A stretch of DNA of 64,000 bases, taken from NCBI GenBank assembly GCA_024233435.1, contig JACKPQ010000001.1:248001-312000 (forward strand), read 5' to 3'. This DNA is from Chlamydiales bacterium (GTDB lineage: Bacteria; Chlamydiota; Chlamydiia; Chlamydiales; JACKPQ01). Position numbers and translations under genes: made by a program. The stretch's first letter is position 1, and the number at the start of each line of letters is the position of its first letter. The notes under the pieces were generated by a model. That model ran no database searches. It was not told the DNA's origin and saw nothing but the letters and a program-made list of their open reading frames with translations. This document shows, piece after piece, positions 32,423-41,217 of the stretch.

Positions 32423-34672
32423 TTAGCGCTTTAGAGGTGGCGGAGCTATGATGTTGAGGGGAGTGGGCTTACGATCTCCACCTCTATCATCTGAACGGTT
32501 GCCGCCATCTCTGCGAGGGGGGCGAGAATTGCGATCACGCGGTGGGCGTGGCGCTCTTTCTTGCTCTACATAGCCCTCAGGCTTAGGCAGCAGCACCTTG
32601 CGAGATAGACGCACGCCACGGTCTGTTTTTTCAACGTATTTCACTTCGAGCATTTCGCCTACTTTGTAGTGATCTTGGACGTTGTCGATTCTCTCGTAAG
32701 AAAGCTCGGAAACGTGACACAAGCCTTCTTGGCTATAGATTTGAACGAAGACGCCAAAGTCAGTTACAGAAGTGATCTTGCCTGTGTAGACTTTACCAAC
32801 TTCTGGCTCAGCAGTGAGGTTATGGATCATCTCTTTGGCTTTTTCCATGCCTTCTGCACTTGTGCAGGTGATGCTGACAAGGCCATCGTCATCGATATTG
32901 ATTTCAGCGCCAGAGGTTTCGGTGATCTCACGGATCATTTTGCCTCCTGGGCCGATGACGGTTCCAATCTTGCTTGGAGCTACTTTAACAGTTTCAATAC
33001 GCGGGGCGTATTTAGATAGACTCTCTGAAGCAATTGGGCAAGCATGAAGCATCTTGTTTAAGATGTGAATGCGACCCTCTTTAGCCTGCATCAAAGCCGT
33101 TTGCATGATTTTAGGGGTGATTCCTTCTATTTTGATATCAAGTTGGAAGGCTGTGATTCCTTTTTCATCGCCAGCAATCTTAAAGTCCATATCTCCGAGG
33201 GCATCTTCCATTCCAAGGATATCGGATAGCACGGCAAAGCGCTCGTGGCTGTCCAAAATCAGTCCCATGGCAATTCCTGCTACAGGTCGTTTGATGGGCA
33301 CACCAGCTCGCATTAGGGCGATACATCCACCGCAAATAGAGGCCATTGATGAAGATCCATTTGACTCGGTGATGTTTGATTCTACACGGATTGTGTAGGG
33401 GAAGACTTCGCGTGAAGGGATCAACGGAGCAAGAGCGCGCTCAGCAAGCTTGCCATGCCCAACCTCTCGACGTCCGGGAGCGCCCATGCGGCCTACCTCT
33501 CCAACGGAGAACGGAGGGAATGAATATTGCAGGTAGAAATGTTGCTCGCCTTCTTCTTCAAGGTGTTCAAAACGTTGGGCCATATTGCCACCGCCGAGTG
33601 TACAGACGGCAATCGTTTGCGTTTCGCCTCTAGTAAATAGAGCACTGCCGTGAGTACGCGGTAGGAGATCGAGTTCGATGTCGATGGGGCGAATCTCTTC
33701 AGAGTTGCGGCCATCAGCGCGGACTTTGTCGGTTAAGATCATGTTGCGCATTTTTGATGCGACATATTTCTTAAAGGAGATGTTTGCATCCACTTTATTG
33801 AATTTTGCAACTTCACCTTCTGGAAAAAGCTGCGCCATTACATCTTCTTTGACTGCAGCAATGGACTCATCGCGCAAAGCTTTTTGCTTGATGCGCACAT
33901 GTTCATCAATTCTGCCGCCGCAAATTTTTTCAATCTCTGCGTGTAGCTCTTTTGGTGGAATGCGGAAGATATCGCGCATTTTTGGCTTGCCAAGCACTTT
34001 TTGCCAGTCAGCAAGTTTTTCGCAGATGGTGCGAATGGCTTTTTGACCTTCATTGACAGCCTCTAGGACTTGCTCTTCTGTTAAAAAGTCGCAAAATCCT
34101 TCGATCATTAAAATCGCATCTTCAGTTCCTGCGATTAACAGATCGAGTTTTGACTCTTTCAGTTCAGTCACTGTTGGGTTAATCACAAAATTGTCATTGA
34201 TCATACCAACGCGTACTGCACCTACGGGCTTAATGAGTGGAATTTCTGATAGCACAAGCGCTGCTGAAGCTGCGCAAATAGCTAGGGGTTCTGGAGCGTG
34301 CTCGTTGTCGTAGGATAGTACATAGGCCAGCACTTGTGTTTCGTTGTAATAGCCCTCTTCAAACATTGGGCGTAGAGGGCGGTCGATCAAGCGGCTCACT
34401 AAGATCTCGCGCTCTTTTGGTCTCCCTTCTCGTTTAATGAAGCCGCCGAGAGTTTTGCCAGCAGCTGAAAATTTTTCTGTATAGTCGACACGAAGAGGTA
34501 GGAAGTCGATGTCATCGCTACCTGTGGGGTTTGCACAGGCTGTGCCCATGACGATTGTTTCGCCGCAACGCACGAGGACGCATCCTCCAGCTTGGCGAGC
34601 GATTTTGCCAGTTTCGAAAGTCATTTCACGGCCAGCAATTGTGACCGAAAGTGTTTCGCGTTTTAGTTCCAT
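32423..34672 (-). CDS. pnp: Polynucleotide phosphorylase
   Basis: About 749 residues from the ATG at 34672, preceded by AAAGGAAATCAA. Two RNase PH domains are seen (GRFETG-like GREMTFETGKIARQAGG; the second with RTHGSALFTRGETQ), GDMDFKIAGDEKGITAFQLDIK with the catalytic acidic residues, a KH domain IGTVIGPGGKMIREI, an S1 domain VGKVYTGKITSVTDFGVFVQ, and a basic Arg/Gly tail. It degrades RNA 3' to 5' with phosphate. It follows rpsO as in most bacteria. Confidence 0.97.
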   Translation of the reverse strand: MELKRETLSVTIAGREMTFETGKIARQAGGCVLVRCGETIVMGTACANPTGSDDIDFLPLRVDYTEKFSAAGKTLGGFIKREGRPKEREILVSRLIDRPLRPMFEEGYYNETQVLAYVLSYDNEHAPEPLAICAASAALVLSEIPLIKPVGAVRVGMINDNFVINPTVTELKESKLDLLIAGTEDAILMIEGFCDFLTEEQVLEAVNEGQKAIRTICEKLADWQKVLGKPKMRDIFRIPPKELHAEIEKICGGRIDEHVRIKQKALRDESIAAVKEDVMAQLFPEGEVAKFNKVDANISFKKYVASKMRNMILTDKVRADGRNSEEIRPIDIELDLLPRTHGSALFTRGETQTIAVCTLGGGNMAQRFEHLEEEGEQHFYLQYSFPPFSVGEVGRMGAPGRREVGHGKLAERALAPLIPSREVFPYTIRVESNITESNGSSSMASICGGCIALMRAGVPIKRPVAGIAMGLILDSHERFAVLSDILGMEDALGDMDFKIAGDEKGITAFQLDIKIEGITPKIMQTALMQAKEGRIHILNKMLHACPIASESLSKYAPRIETVKVAPSKIGTVIGPGGKMIREITETSGAEINIDDDGLVSITCTSAEGMEKAKEMIHNLTAEPEVGKVYTGKITSVTDFGVFVQIYSQEGLCHVSELSYERIDNVQDHYKVGEMLEVKYVEKTDRGVRLSRKVLLPKPEGYVEQERAPRPPRDRNSRPPRRDGGNRSDDRGGDRKPTPLNIIAPPPLKR

Positions 34673-34851
34673 TTGATTTCCTTTATGGTTTATGGTGGTA
34701 GGCAATCAAATTTTTATCCCTATGATCTGATCTAATCAAGCTTAAAGCAGGTCATAGACATAAATTCCGATTGCCTAAAGAGTCGATTCTATCAAATGGT
34801 CCTTTTCAAGGCAACCCAACTGATATGAATAAGTCAAAAATTAATAGAAAA

Positions 34852-34877
34852 AAGCCTTCCGAAGAGGAAGGCTTTTT
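34852..34877 (-). terminator. Rho-independent terminator of rpsO
   Basis: AAGCCTTCC (34852-34860) and GGAAGGCTT (34866-34874) pair around a 5-base loop, with T-runs on both sides, so it can work in either direction. It begins seven bases after the rpsO stop. It separates rpsO from pnp, with partial read-through expected. Confidence 0.85.
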
Positions 34878-34883
34878 AGAAAA

Positions 34884-35153
34884 TTACTTACGGAGTTTGA
34901 GGCGCTTGACCAGAGTTTGGTAGCGCTTAGTGTCTGTTGAGTTAAGATAGTCTAGTAGCTTGCGGCGCTGCCCAACCAGTTTGAGGAGAGCTAGACGTGA
35001 GCGGTGATCTTTCGGTGATAGTTTTAGGTGATCTGTGAGTTCAGTGATGCGCTCTGTTAAAATTGCAATCTGGACGTCTGCAGAACCTGTATCTTTTTCA
35101 TGTAGTTGAAACTTTTTTGTAATTTCTTCTTTTGTACCTTTGTCTAAAGACAT
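34884..35153 (-). CDS. rpsO: 30S ribosomal protein S15
   Basis: 89 residues from the ATG at 35153 (MSLDKGTKEEITKKFQLHE), with GGAG in front. GSADVQIAILTERITELTDHLK and the HRSRLALLKLVGQRRKLLDYL signature are complete. S15 binds 16S rRNA helix 22 and starts platform assembly. The rpsO-pnp order is widely conserved. Confidence 0.97.
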   Translation of the reverse strand: MSLDKGTKEEITKKFQLHEKDTGSADVQIAILTERITELTDHLKLSPKDHRSRLALLKLVGQRRKLLDYLNSTDTKRYQTLVKRLKLRK

Positions 35154-35259
35154 GGGGCTCTCCAATTTTTACGTATTTGTTTTACCTATGCTATCCATTG
35201 TATCACGTGGGGGTAATTCGATCAAGCCAACAATTATTTGTTTGTGTTAGGATGGTTGT

Positions 35260-35778
35260 ATGAGATTTATGAAAAGAGCTTTAGAGCTCGCTCAAATAGC
35301 TTTTAATGAGGGCGAGGTTCCTGTTGGCGCTGTGATTGTCTGTGATGAGTTGATTGTTGCAGAAGGGTATAACCAAACAGAATTTTTACTTGATCCTACC
35401 GCACATGCCGAGGTATTGGCGATTCGAGAGGCTTGCGATCTGCTGGGCAATTGGCGTTTGAGCAATTGCACCTTGTATACAACACTAGAGCCTTGCGCGA
35501 TGTGCGCAGGTGCCATTTTGCAGGCGCGGTTAAAAAAAGTTGTATGGGCAGCCCCCGATATTCGATGTGGCGGTGGCGGAAGCTGGATCAATGTCTTAGA
35601 TGGGGGATTTGAGATCCACAAAGTCGAGATTGAAAAGGGCCTTTTAGCTGATGAGGCTTCACAGCTAATGAAAAATTTCTTTAAGGAGCGACGCAATGCT
35701 AGAGGAGATGATCGAGCAGCAAAGAGCCAAGCTGTTGAAATTGGGGCGGGAAATTATCCCTCATTTGACAAGCGATGA
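35260..35778 (+). CDS. tadA: tRNA-specific adenosine-34 deaminase
   Basis: 172 residues. The zinc/catalytic motifs are HAEVLAIREAC and TLEPCAMCAGAIL; GEVPVGAVIV and RLSNCTLYTT also fit TadA. It converts A34 to inosine in tRNA-Arg(ACG). The conserved domain ends near FFKERRN; the last about 27 residues are read over the start of the next gene in another frame. A TAGGAT box lies six bases upstream of the ATG with no ribosome site, a possible leaderless start. Confidence 0.93.
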   Translation: MRFMKRALELAQIAFNEGEVPVGAVIVCDELIVAEGYNQTEFLLDPTAHAEVLAIREACDLLGNWRLSNCTLYTTLEPCAMCAGAILQARLKKVVWAAPDIRCGGGGSWINVLDGGFEIHKVEIEKGLLADEASQLMKNFFKERRNARGDDRAAKSQAVEIGAGNYPSFDKR

Positions 35779-35887
35779 CATTTTGCAACCGAATGACTTT
35801 CCAGAGCTGGAAAATCATCCGGTCTTTCGTTACGAAGAGGGCATTTTAGCTGGTTTGCTCGCGGCTCAGTTAGGGCTTGTCCGATAA
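35696..35887 (+). CDS. Small conserved chlamydial-type protein following tadA
   Basis: 63 residues (LEEMIEQQRAKLLKLGREIIP ... FRYEEGILAGLLAAQLGLVR), amphipathic helical, no signal. AAGGAG sits six bases before the ATG, strong support for translation even though the first 83 bases overlap the tadA 3' end in another frame. Position fits the small gene after tadA in Chlamydia (recalled as CT845). The 3' end overlaps the opposing EEP gene by 22 bases. Function unknown. Confidence 0.65.
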   Translation: MLEEMIEQQRAKLLKLGREIIPHLTSDDILQPNDFPELENHPVFRYEEGILAGLLAAQLGLVR

Positions 35888-36870
35888 AAAGTGGTTTTGA
35901 TCATCGCGTGATCTGAGATGTCGTTGTAATTGGCAAACTCACTCACTTTTTCTGTAACCATCTTATGAGAGCCTGGTAAGCTGACGATGTTGTCAACGGC
36001 TTCTGGATCTTCACCAATATCTTGCTGGGTGTAATCACTTGGGCATAATTGGCGCGGGCTTTTATCTCCAGCACGATAAAATCCATCTTGCAACGCAGGG
36101 TTATCGGGGTGAAGGATACTCATTTCACCATTTACGAACGTGTCGTCTGGATTTGTGCGATCGACGTTGAGATCACCACCAAAGGCGTTGATTTCGGCCG
36201 GTTCGGTAGCGTTTAGCTCTTCGAGCTTAGCAATGATTTCGCGCGCTTGTAGGTCTCGAATTTGAGCAGATGTCAAAGTCGCGCCCTCTCGAGACACTTC
36301 CTGCTCTTTGGTGGCTTTTCCTGATTGCAGGTGCGTGTTGGCAATACGCATGATTAATTTATCGTTGTCATCGCGGATTGAGAGAATTCCAAAGCCCTTA
36401 TAGACGTATTTTCTGTCTGCGCCTCCATCGATTGTGAACGGATGCATTTCAAAAGAGGTGTTTTTATAGCGTGTAGCTACTAGAAGGCCTGATCCGAGCA
36501 CTTTTTGACCACGGAGTGTGTGGGTGTAGAAGGTGGAAAATTGATCGTTCAGCCCGTTGATGATGGTCTCATCGATCTGGTTGCCCTCATCGTGAACTTC
36601 TTGAAGGAGAAGGATGTCGGGTTGCTCTCTCCTGATGGCATTAAAAATTTTACTAATACGGCTATCTGCGTCTTGGACAGGATCTAGGAAATGGGGGCGT
36701 TTTTCTCGATCTGTTTGCTGTTTAGGAAAGCCCAAGATGTTGAAGGATAAGATTTTTGTATTGTCTTCAATGACAATGCTTTGCGCGGATCCCTCATGTG
36801 TTTGAAACGGGGCCACTGACGCCAGGGAGATTATTAAACCTAATAAAGCATGCTTGAGAATTGTAAACAT
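35866..36870 (-). CDS. Secreted endonuclease/exonuclease/phosphatase-fold (EEP) enzyme
   Basis: 334 residues. N-terminal signal peptide (LKHALLGLIISLASVAPFQTH). EEP motifs in order: ILSFNILGF, DILLLQEVHDE (metal Glu), IANTHLQSG (catalytic His), FGGDLNVDRT (Asp/Asn), and NDISDHAMI (Asp-His pair). The superfamily includes sphingomyelinase C, inositol phosphatases and DNase I; the secreted form of about 330 residues best fits a phospholipase/sphingomyelinase-like role, but the substrate is not shown by the sequence. It interrupts the tadA and rpmE conserved blocks and could act on the host. Confidence 0.8.
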   Translation of the reverse strand: MFTILKHALLGLIISLASVAPFQTHEGSAQSIVIEDNTKILSFNILGFPKQQTDREKRPHFLDPVQDADSRISKIFNAIRREQPDILLLQEVHDEGNQIDETIINGLNDQFSTFYTHTLRGQKVLGSGLLVATRYKNTSFEMHPFTIDGGADRKYVYKGFGILSIRDDNDKLIMRIANTHLQSGKATKEQEVSREGATLTSAQIRDLQAREIIAKLEELNATEPAEINAFGGDLNVDRTNPDDTFVNGEMSILHPDNPALQDGFYRAGDKSPRQLCPSDYTQQDIGEDPEAVDNIVSLPGSHKMVTEKVSEFANYNDISDHAMIKTTFYRTSPN

Positions 36871-36901
36871 GCAAGTAGTTTAGCATAAGCAGATAAAGAT
36901 G

Positions 36902-37108
36902 TCAAGTCTTTTCTGGAGCAGGGTGGGAGCCGCTTAGAGCTCGGTCACAGGTTTCGCAGGCCACGTAGCCTAAAACGACGGTGACTACCGTATAGACGGC
37001 CTTAACCAATGGTGATTGAGTTGTGACGGCTGTGTAGAGGGTAGCGCTTGCAACACCTGTACAAGTGATGGCTTGCGCATAGCCCAATGCTCTATCAAGG
37101 GATGTCAT
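36902..37108 (-). CDS. Small membrane protein
   Basis: 68 residues from the ATG at 37108, which has GAGG six bases upstream and lies inside the end of the rhomboid-like gene (14-base overlap). Two hydrophobic segments (AITCTGVASATLYTAV; VKAVYTVVTVVLGYVAC). A longer reading back to 37288 lies wholly within the rhomboid gene and is unlikely. Not recognised; probably translated with the rhomboid-like protein. Confidence 0.5.
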   Translation of the reverse strand: MTSLDRALGYAQAITCTGVASATLYTAVTTQSPLVKAVYTVVTVVLGYVACETCDRALSGSHPAPEKT

Positions 37109-37814
37109 TGTAAACCTCAAAGTTGTAGATTTTTGTTTTTTTGCCACGAAGGCGATGAAGAAAGCGCTCAAAAGAGCGCAACCGAGCAAAGGGAGAATGA
37201 GTCTCCCAGGCGATGATCGCATACAGGTAGCCAAAAAGGATGGCCGTGAGACTGGCGATAAATTGTAGGTAAAGACCCGCGGCGACATCTAGGTAGAGTG
37301 TAACGGCAGCAGCTCCGAGTATGACCCATTTGATGGGCATGGGGATGGCAAAAAACACGAGGACGCGCCCATGCTGGTTAGCGAGCATCCAGCCTATGAG
37401 AAGCCCGTAGAGGGCTGGTGTCCAGCCGGCTAGATGTCCAGTAGTATGCGTAAAGGTCAGCGTTAGAGCGGCGCAAGCTCCTCCAAAGACTCCACTGCCA
37501 AGGAATAGGAGCCAAAAATCTCGAAGAGATTTTTGATGTGTGAGAGTTTTACCAATGGTCCAAAGGAGGTAAAGGGTAAATCCTGTATTGAAAAGAAACA
37601 TGAGAGAGGCATCTGCGTCGGGGGTTGGTAGAAGAATATAGGTTGCAATTTGCCAAATAAAATATTTGTGCATACCCCAGTCGGATAGCCCAAGCCACAT
37701 GTGTGGGTCATACCACTTTAGCCAGGTGGGAATAGGGCCTTTGAATATAAGCGAGATGGCCGTTGTCGCTGCTAAAATGATCAATAAATATTTGACCGAT
37801 CGCTCTTTCATCAT
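37095..37814 (-). CDS. Rhomboid-fold membrane protein lacking the catalytic dyad
   Basis: 239 residues, six to seven hydrophobic segments. WQIATYILLP, LFNTGFTLYLLWTIGKTL and FFAIPMPIKWVI follow the rhomboid layout. The catalytic loop, normally GASGAIYGLL, reads GWTPALYGLLIG, so the serine is replaced by threonine in an altered context. The final helix, normally AHLGGLLFG, reads FIASLTAILFG with no histidine. It is therefore probably an inactive rhomboid (iRhom/pseudoprotease type) in the inner membrane. It overlaps the following small membrane protein. Confidence 0.7.
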   Translation of the reverse strand: MMKERSVKYLLIILAATTAISLIFKGPIPTWLKWYDPHMWLGLSDWGMHKYFIWQIATYILLPTPDADASLMFLFNTGFTLYLLWTIGKTLTHQKSLRDFWLLFLGSGVFGGACAALTLTFTHTTGHLAGWTPALYGLLIGWMLANQHGRVLVFFAIPMPIKWVILGAAAVTLYLDVAAGLYLQFIASLTAILFGYLYAIIAWETHSPFARLRSFERFLHRLRGKKTKIYNFEVYNDIP

Positions 37815-37890
37815 GCCCCTTGCGTTTAATTAAATTTCTCGATAATCTTAAGTGTTTAGTAGTACAGTTGTCAACACATCAGGAGAAACA

Positions 37891-38244
37891 ATGAAAAAAG
37901 AAGGCCATCCCCCATACCAAGACGTCTTATTCGTCGATACGGCGACAGGCACCAAATTTGTATGCGGCACAACCTTGCAGCCTAAAGAAACAGAAGTTTT
38001 TGAAGGTAACGAGTACCCCGTCTACCGCGTGCCGATTTCATCTGCATCGCACCCTTTCTTTACTGGAAGTCAGCAGTTTGTCGACACCGAAGGACGCGTC
38101 GATAAGTTCCGCAATCGTTATACAGCGAAAAAACCTGCTGCTCCTAAAGTAGAAGAGCCGAAAGAAGATAAAAAAGTCGCAGTTAAGGCAAAGAAAGCGC
38201 CTGCTAAAAAAGTAGCCGTCAAGAAAAAGCCAAGTGATTCGTGA
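37891..38244 (+). CDS. rpmE: 50S ribosomal protein L31, type B, with basic tail
   Basis: 117 residues from ATG 37891, with AGGAGAAAC upstream. KEGHPPYQDVLFVDTATGTKF, then HPFFTGSQQFVDTEGRVDKF match type B L31 (no zinc cysteines). The last about 40 residues form an Ala/Lys-rich tail (VAVKAKKAPAKKVAVKK) reminiscent of histone-H1-like tails. It heads the conserved rpmE-prfA-prmC-ffh run; the stop overlaps the prfA GTG start. Confidence 0.93.
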   Translation: MKKEGHPPYQDVLFVDTATGTKFVCGTTLQPKETEVFEGNEYPVYRVPISSASHPFFTGSQQFVDTEGRVDKFRNRYTAKKPAAPKVEEPKEDKKVAVKAKKAPAKKVAVKKKPSDS

Positions 38245-39305
38245 AAGATAAGGTAGATGCGCTTCTTGCGCGTTTTAACGAGATTGAAAGTGCTCTTGGT
38301 GATCCTGGGGCGCTTTCTGATCAAAAGCGATATAAAGAGTTAACCCAAGAGCACTCCTACCTATCTAATGTTAAAGATGTCCATGATAAGCTGAAGAAGG
38401 CGAAGGAGCAGCTTGCTGAAAATCGTGAGTTGCTAAAATCAGAATCTGATGAAGAGTTTCAGGGCATTATCAAAGATGAAATTGAAGTTTTAGAGACGCT
38501 TGTTCCTAAACTTGAACAAGAACTCGAAAGTCTACTTGTTCCGCCAGATCCCCATGATAATAACAATGTGATTTTAGAAATCCGTGCCGGTACCGGTGGC
38601 GATGAAGCGGCTTTGTTTGTAGGGGATTGCGCGCGCATGTACCGCTTATATGCAGACAAAAAGGGATGGAAATCTGAATTGCTGTCAGCATCCCACTCAG
38701 AGCAGGGTGGATATAAGGATTTTAGCGTTGTACTCTCAGGGCCTAACGTGTATCGATTAATGCGATTTGAGGCTGGTACACACAGAGTTCAGCGCGTTCC
38801 TGACACCGAGACTCAAGGACGTGTGCACACTTCAGCGATTACTGTGGCTGTATTGATGGAGCCTGACGAGGAAGAAGAAATTGATATTGATGAGAGTGAT
38901 CTAAAAATCGATACCTATCGCGCTTCTGGGGCAGGTGGCCAACACGTTAATACTACAGATTCTGCAGTACGTATTACACATATCCCTACAGGAGTTGTTG
39001 TCTACTCACAAGAGGAGCGCTCGCAGCATAAAAATAAAGCGAAATGCTTGCGCCTACTCAAGGCTAAAATTGCTGATGAACAGAGGCGCAAATCAGAGGC
39101 GAAAATGTCTTCTGAGCGTCTATCGCAAATCGGCACTGGAGATCGATCGGAGCGCATTCGCACTTATAATTACCCTCAAAACCGTGTGACTGATCACCGC
39201 ATCAACAAAACCCTTTATAAGCTCGACCAGGTGATGGAAGGGGATCTAGATGAATTCACTGAGGCCTTAGTCGCGGAAAACTATGCCAGACAGCTTGCCA
39301 ACTGA
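38241..39305 (+). CDS. prfA: Peptide chain release factor 1
   Basis: 354 residues, GTG start overlapping the rpmE stop (GTGA). GGQ motif in YRASGAGGQHVNTTDSAVR, which hydrolyses peptidyl-tRNA; the stop-codon reading loop region (GTHRVQRVPDTETQGRVHTS) and FSVV-type domain are normal for RF1. GGQ is methylated by PrmC, encoded next, with a 23-base overlap. Confidence 0.97.
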   Translation: MKDKVDALLARFNEIESALGDPGALSDQKRYKELTQEHSYLSNVKDVHDKLKKAKEQLAENRELLKSESDEEFQGIIKDEIEVLETLVPKLEQELESLLVPPDPHDNNNVILEIRAGTGGDEAALFVGDCARMYRLYADKKGWKSELLSASHSEQGGYKDFSVVLSGPNVYRLMRFEAGTHRVQRVPDTETQGRVHTSAITVAVLMEPDEEEEIDIDESDLKIDTYRASGAGGQHVNTTDSAVRITHIPTGVVVYSQEERSQHKNKAKCLRLLKAKIADEQRRKSEAKMSSERLSQIGTGDRSERIRTYNYPQNRVTDHRINKTLYKLDQVMEGDLDEFTEALVAENYARQLAN

Positions 39306-39891
39306 GATTGATTTCCTAGACTGCCGCATTCGGTGGAATAATTCAACGTTGCTGCCTCGTGTAGAGACAGAATTTTTGCCCGAGCATGCTCTGCCCTATT
39401 TAGAAGCTGGGAAAGTTGCGTGGGATATTTGTTGTGGCACCGGGTGTATCGGGCTTGCAATTAAAAAACTCATGCCAAGTCTTCATGTGACATTATCAGA
39501 TATTGAGCCTCGGGCTGCTGCGTTGGCAAAAAGCAATGCTCAGCTGAATAATCTCGATGTTACGGTTCTATGCGGAGATCTTTTTGAGCCCTTCATTGGT
39601 CGCTGTGATTATCTTTTTTGCAATCCTCCGTATGTGACTGAATTGGAATATGGCGCATTAGAGCCAAGCGTTTTGAGTAACGAGCCAAAACTAGCATTGG
39701 TTTCAGGGCCGAGCGGACTGGAGTTTTACAAGCGGATTCAAAAAGAAATGGGGCCGTATTTGAATCAAAATGCAAAATTATTTTTTGAGATTGGCACAGG
39801 TCAAGGGCCTGCTCTTCAAAAGATTTTTGGCAGCGGACAGGTGATTCAAGATTTAGCTGGTCATGATCGTTATTTCATTCTTGTAACCTAG
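39283..39891 (+). CDS. prmC: Release factor glutamine methyltransferase, short form
   Basis: 202 residues; typical PrmC has about 280, so the N-terminal helical domain is reduced. SAM motif WDICCGTGCIGLAIKK, acidic VTLSDIEPRAAALAK, and the glutamine-binding NPPY in LFCNPPYVTE. It modifies the GGQ glutamine of RF1. The gene begins inside prfA, and the -35/-10 region of ffh lies at its end. Confidence 0.92.
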   Translation: MPDSLPTEIDFLDCRIRWNNSTLLPRVETEFLPEHALPYLEAGKVAWDICCGTGCIGLAIKKLMPSLHVTLSDIEPRAAALAKSNAQLNNLDVTVLCGDLFEPFIGRCDYLFCNPPYVTELEYGALEPSVLSNEPKLALVSGPSGLEFYKRIQKEMGPYLNQNAKLFFEIGTGQGPALQKIFGSGQVIQDLAGHDRYFILVT

Positions 39892-39909
39892 AATGTAGTA
39901 TGCTATACT
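39881..39909 (+). promoter_or_regulatory. Promoter of ffh, possible leaderless start
   Basis: TTGTAA (39881-39886), 17 bases, TATACT (39904-39909). The ATG at 39917 is only seven bases after the -10 box, where transcription would begin, and there is no ribosome site. Confidence 0.6.
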
Positions 39910-39916
39910 GGTGCAG

Positions 39917-41209
39917 ATGTTTGGTAAGTTAACTGAAAAGTTTAGTGATCTCTGCGCTTCCTTGCGTGGCAAGAAGCATTTAAGCGAAGATAATATCGCC
40001 GATGCTGTGCGTCAGGTGCGCCTGGCTTTGCTCGATGGCGATGTCAGCTACAAGGTTGTGTCGCGCTTTGTCGCTCGCGTAAAGGAAAAAGCATTAGGCG
40101 CCAACGTGTTGAAAAGCGTTGATCCAGGCGAGCAGTTCATCAAGCTTGTTCACGACGAGCTCGTTGAGCTGATGGGAAAAGATGAGGCGAGTTTGCGTTT
40201 AAATGGCAAGCCGTCGGTGATCATGGTTTGTGGGTTGCAAGGATCTGGTAAGACAACCACTTGCGCTAAGCTTGCAAATTATTTGAAGAAGCAGGGCAAG
40301 AGCGTGGCAATTGCAGCGCTTGATTTGCAAAGGCCTGCGGCGATTGATCAACTCGAGACGCTAGGTAAACAGGTTGGTGTCAACGTGATTGCAATGCGAG
40401 ATAGCGATCCGGTCACCGTAGCTAAACAGGCGATGAAAACAGATTGCGATGTGCTGATCTGTGATACAGCTGGGAGATTGCACATTGATGAAAAATTGAT
40501 GGCTGAGCTCAAGGCTGTCAAAGAGGTGTTAAAGCCTCATGAAGTGCTCTTTGTTGCGAGTGCTGCCATTGGGCAGGATGCTGTGAAAACAGCCAGCGAA
40601 TTTGATGAGCAAATTGGAATGACGGGTTCGATTTTGACAATGCTCGATGGCAATGCCAGAGCAGGTGCTGCGATCTCAATTTTGGATGTCACTGGCAAAC
40701 CTCTTAAATTTGAGGGCGTTGGTGAAAAGATTGATGATCTGCAACTATTCAATCCGCAGTCAATGGCTGATCGGATTTTAGGGTTTGGCGATGTGATCAA
40801 CTTGGTCAAAAAAGCTGAAGCGCACATTGATGAGAAGCAAGCCAAAGAGCTTGAAGCGAAAATGAAAAAGGCCTCATTTACGTATGAGGACTACTTGTCG
40901 CAAATGAAAATGATGCGAAAAATGGGCTCACTTAAAGGTCTGTTGAGCATGATGCCTGGAGCATCGAAGCTCGGCGATTTGGATTTGCCTGAGAAAGAGA
41001 TGCAACGCGTCGGCGCAATCATTGAGTCGATGACGCCGAAAGAGAGAACGGGAATTGATGAGCTGCTGCCGCCGAGAAGGTTGCGTATTGCAAAAGGAAG
41101 TGGCACAAATATTGACCAAGTGAATAAACTGGTGAAGAGTCATAAACAAATGAAAAGCCTGATGAAAAAAACGAAAGGCATGAAAAATCTAATGAAGATG
41201 GTGAAGTAG
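39917..41209 (+). CDS. ffh: Signal recognition particle protein Ffh
   Basis: About 430 residues with N domain, G domain and Met-rich M domain (MKMMRKMGSLKGLLSMMPG). G1 is MVCGLQGSGKTTTCAKLA, then LDLQRPAAIDQLETLG and DTAGRLHIDE. G4, TKxDGDARGGA in most Ffh, reads TMLDGNARAGA, and the DAMTGQ loop reads ASAAIGQ, so several near-invariant GTPase residues differ. It binds signal sequences on the ribosome and targets to FtsY. A GTG at 39911 is an alternative start. Confidence 0.95.
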   Translation: MFGKLTEKFSDLCASLRGKKHLSEDNIADAVRQVRLALLDGDVSYKVVSRFVARVKEKALGANVLKSVDPGEQFIKLVHDELVELMGKDEASLRLNGKPSVIMVCGLQGSGKTTTCAKLANYLKKQGKSVAIAALDLQRPAAIDQLETLGKQVGVNVIAMRDSDPVTVAKQAMKTDCDVLICDTAGRLHIDEKLMAELKAVKEVLKPHEVLFVASAAIGQDAVKTASEFDEQIGMTGSILTMLDGNARAGAAISILDVTGKPLKFEGVGEKIDDLQLFNPQSMADRILGFGDVINLVKKAEAHIDEKQAKELEAKMKKASFTYEDYLSQMKMMRKMGSLKGLLSMMPGASKLGDLDLPEKEMQRVGAIIESMTPKERTGIDELLPPRRLRIAKGSGTNIDQVNKLVKSHKQMKSLMKKTKGMKNLMKMVK

Positions 41210-41217
41210 GAGAAACA

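Noticed and set aside
37109..37288. N-terminal extension of the small membrane protein
   Set aside because: Lies wholly within the rhomboid-like gene; the internal ATG at 37108 has its own GAGG.
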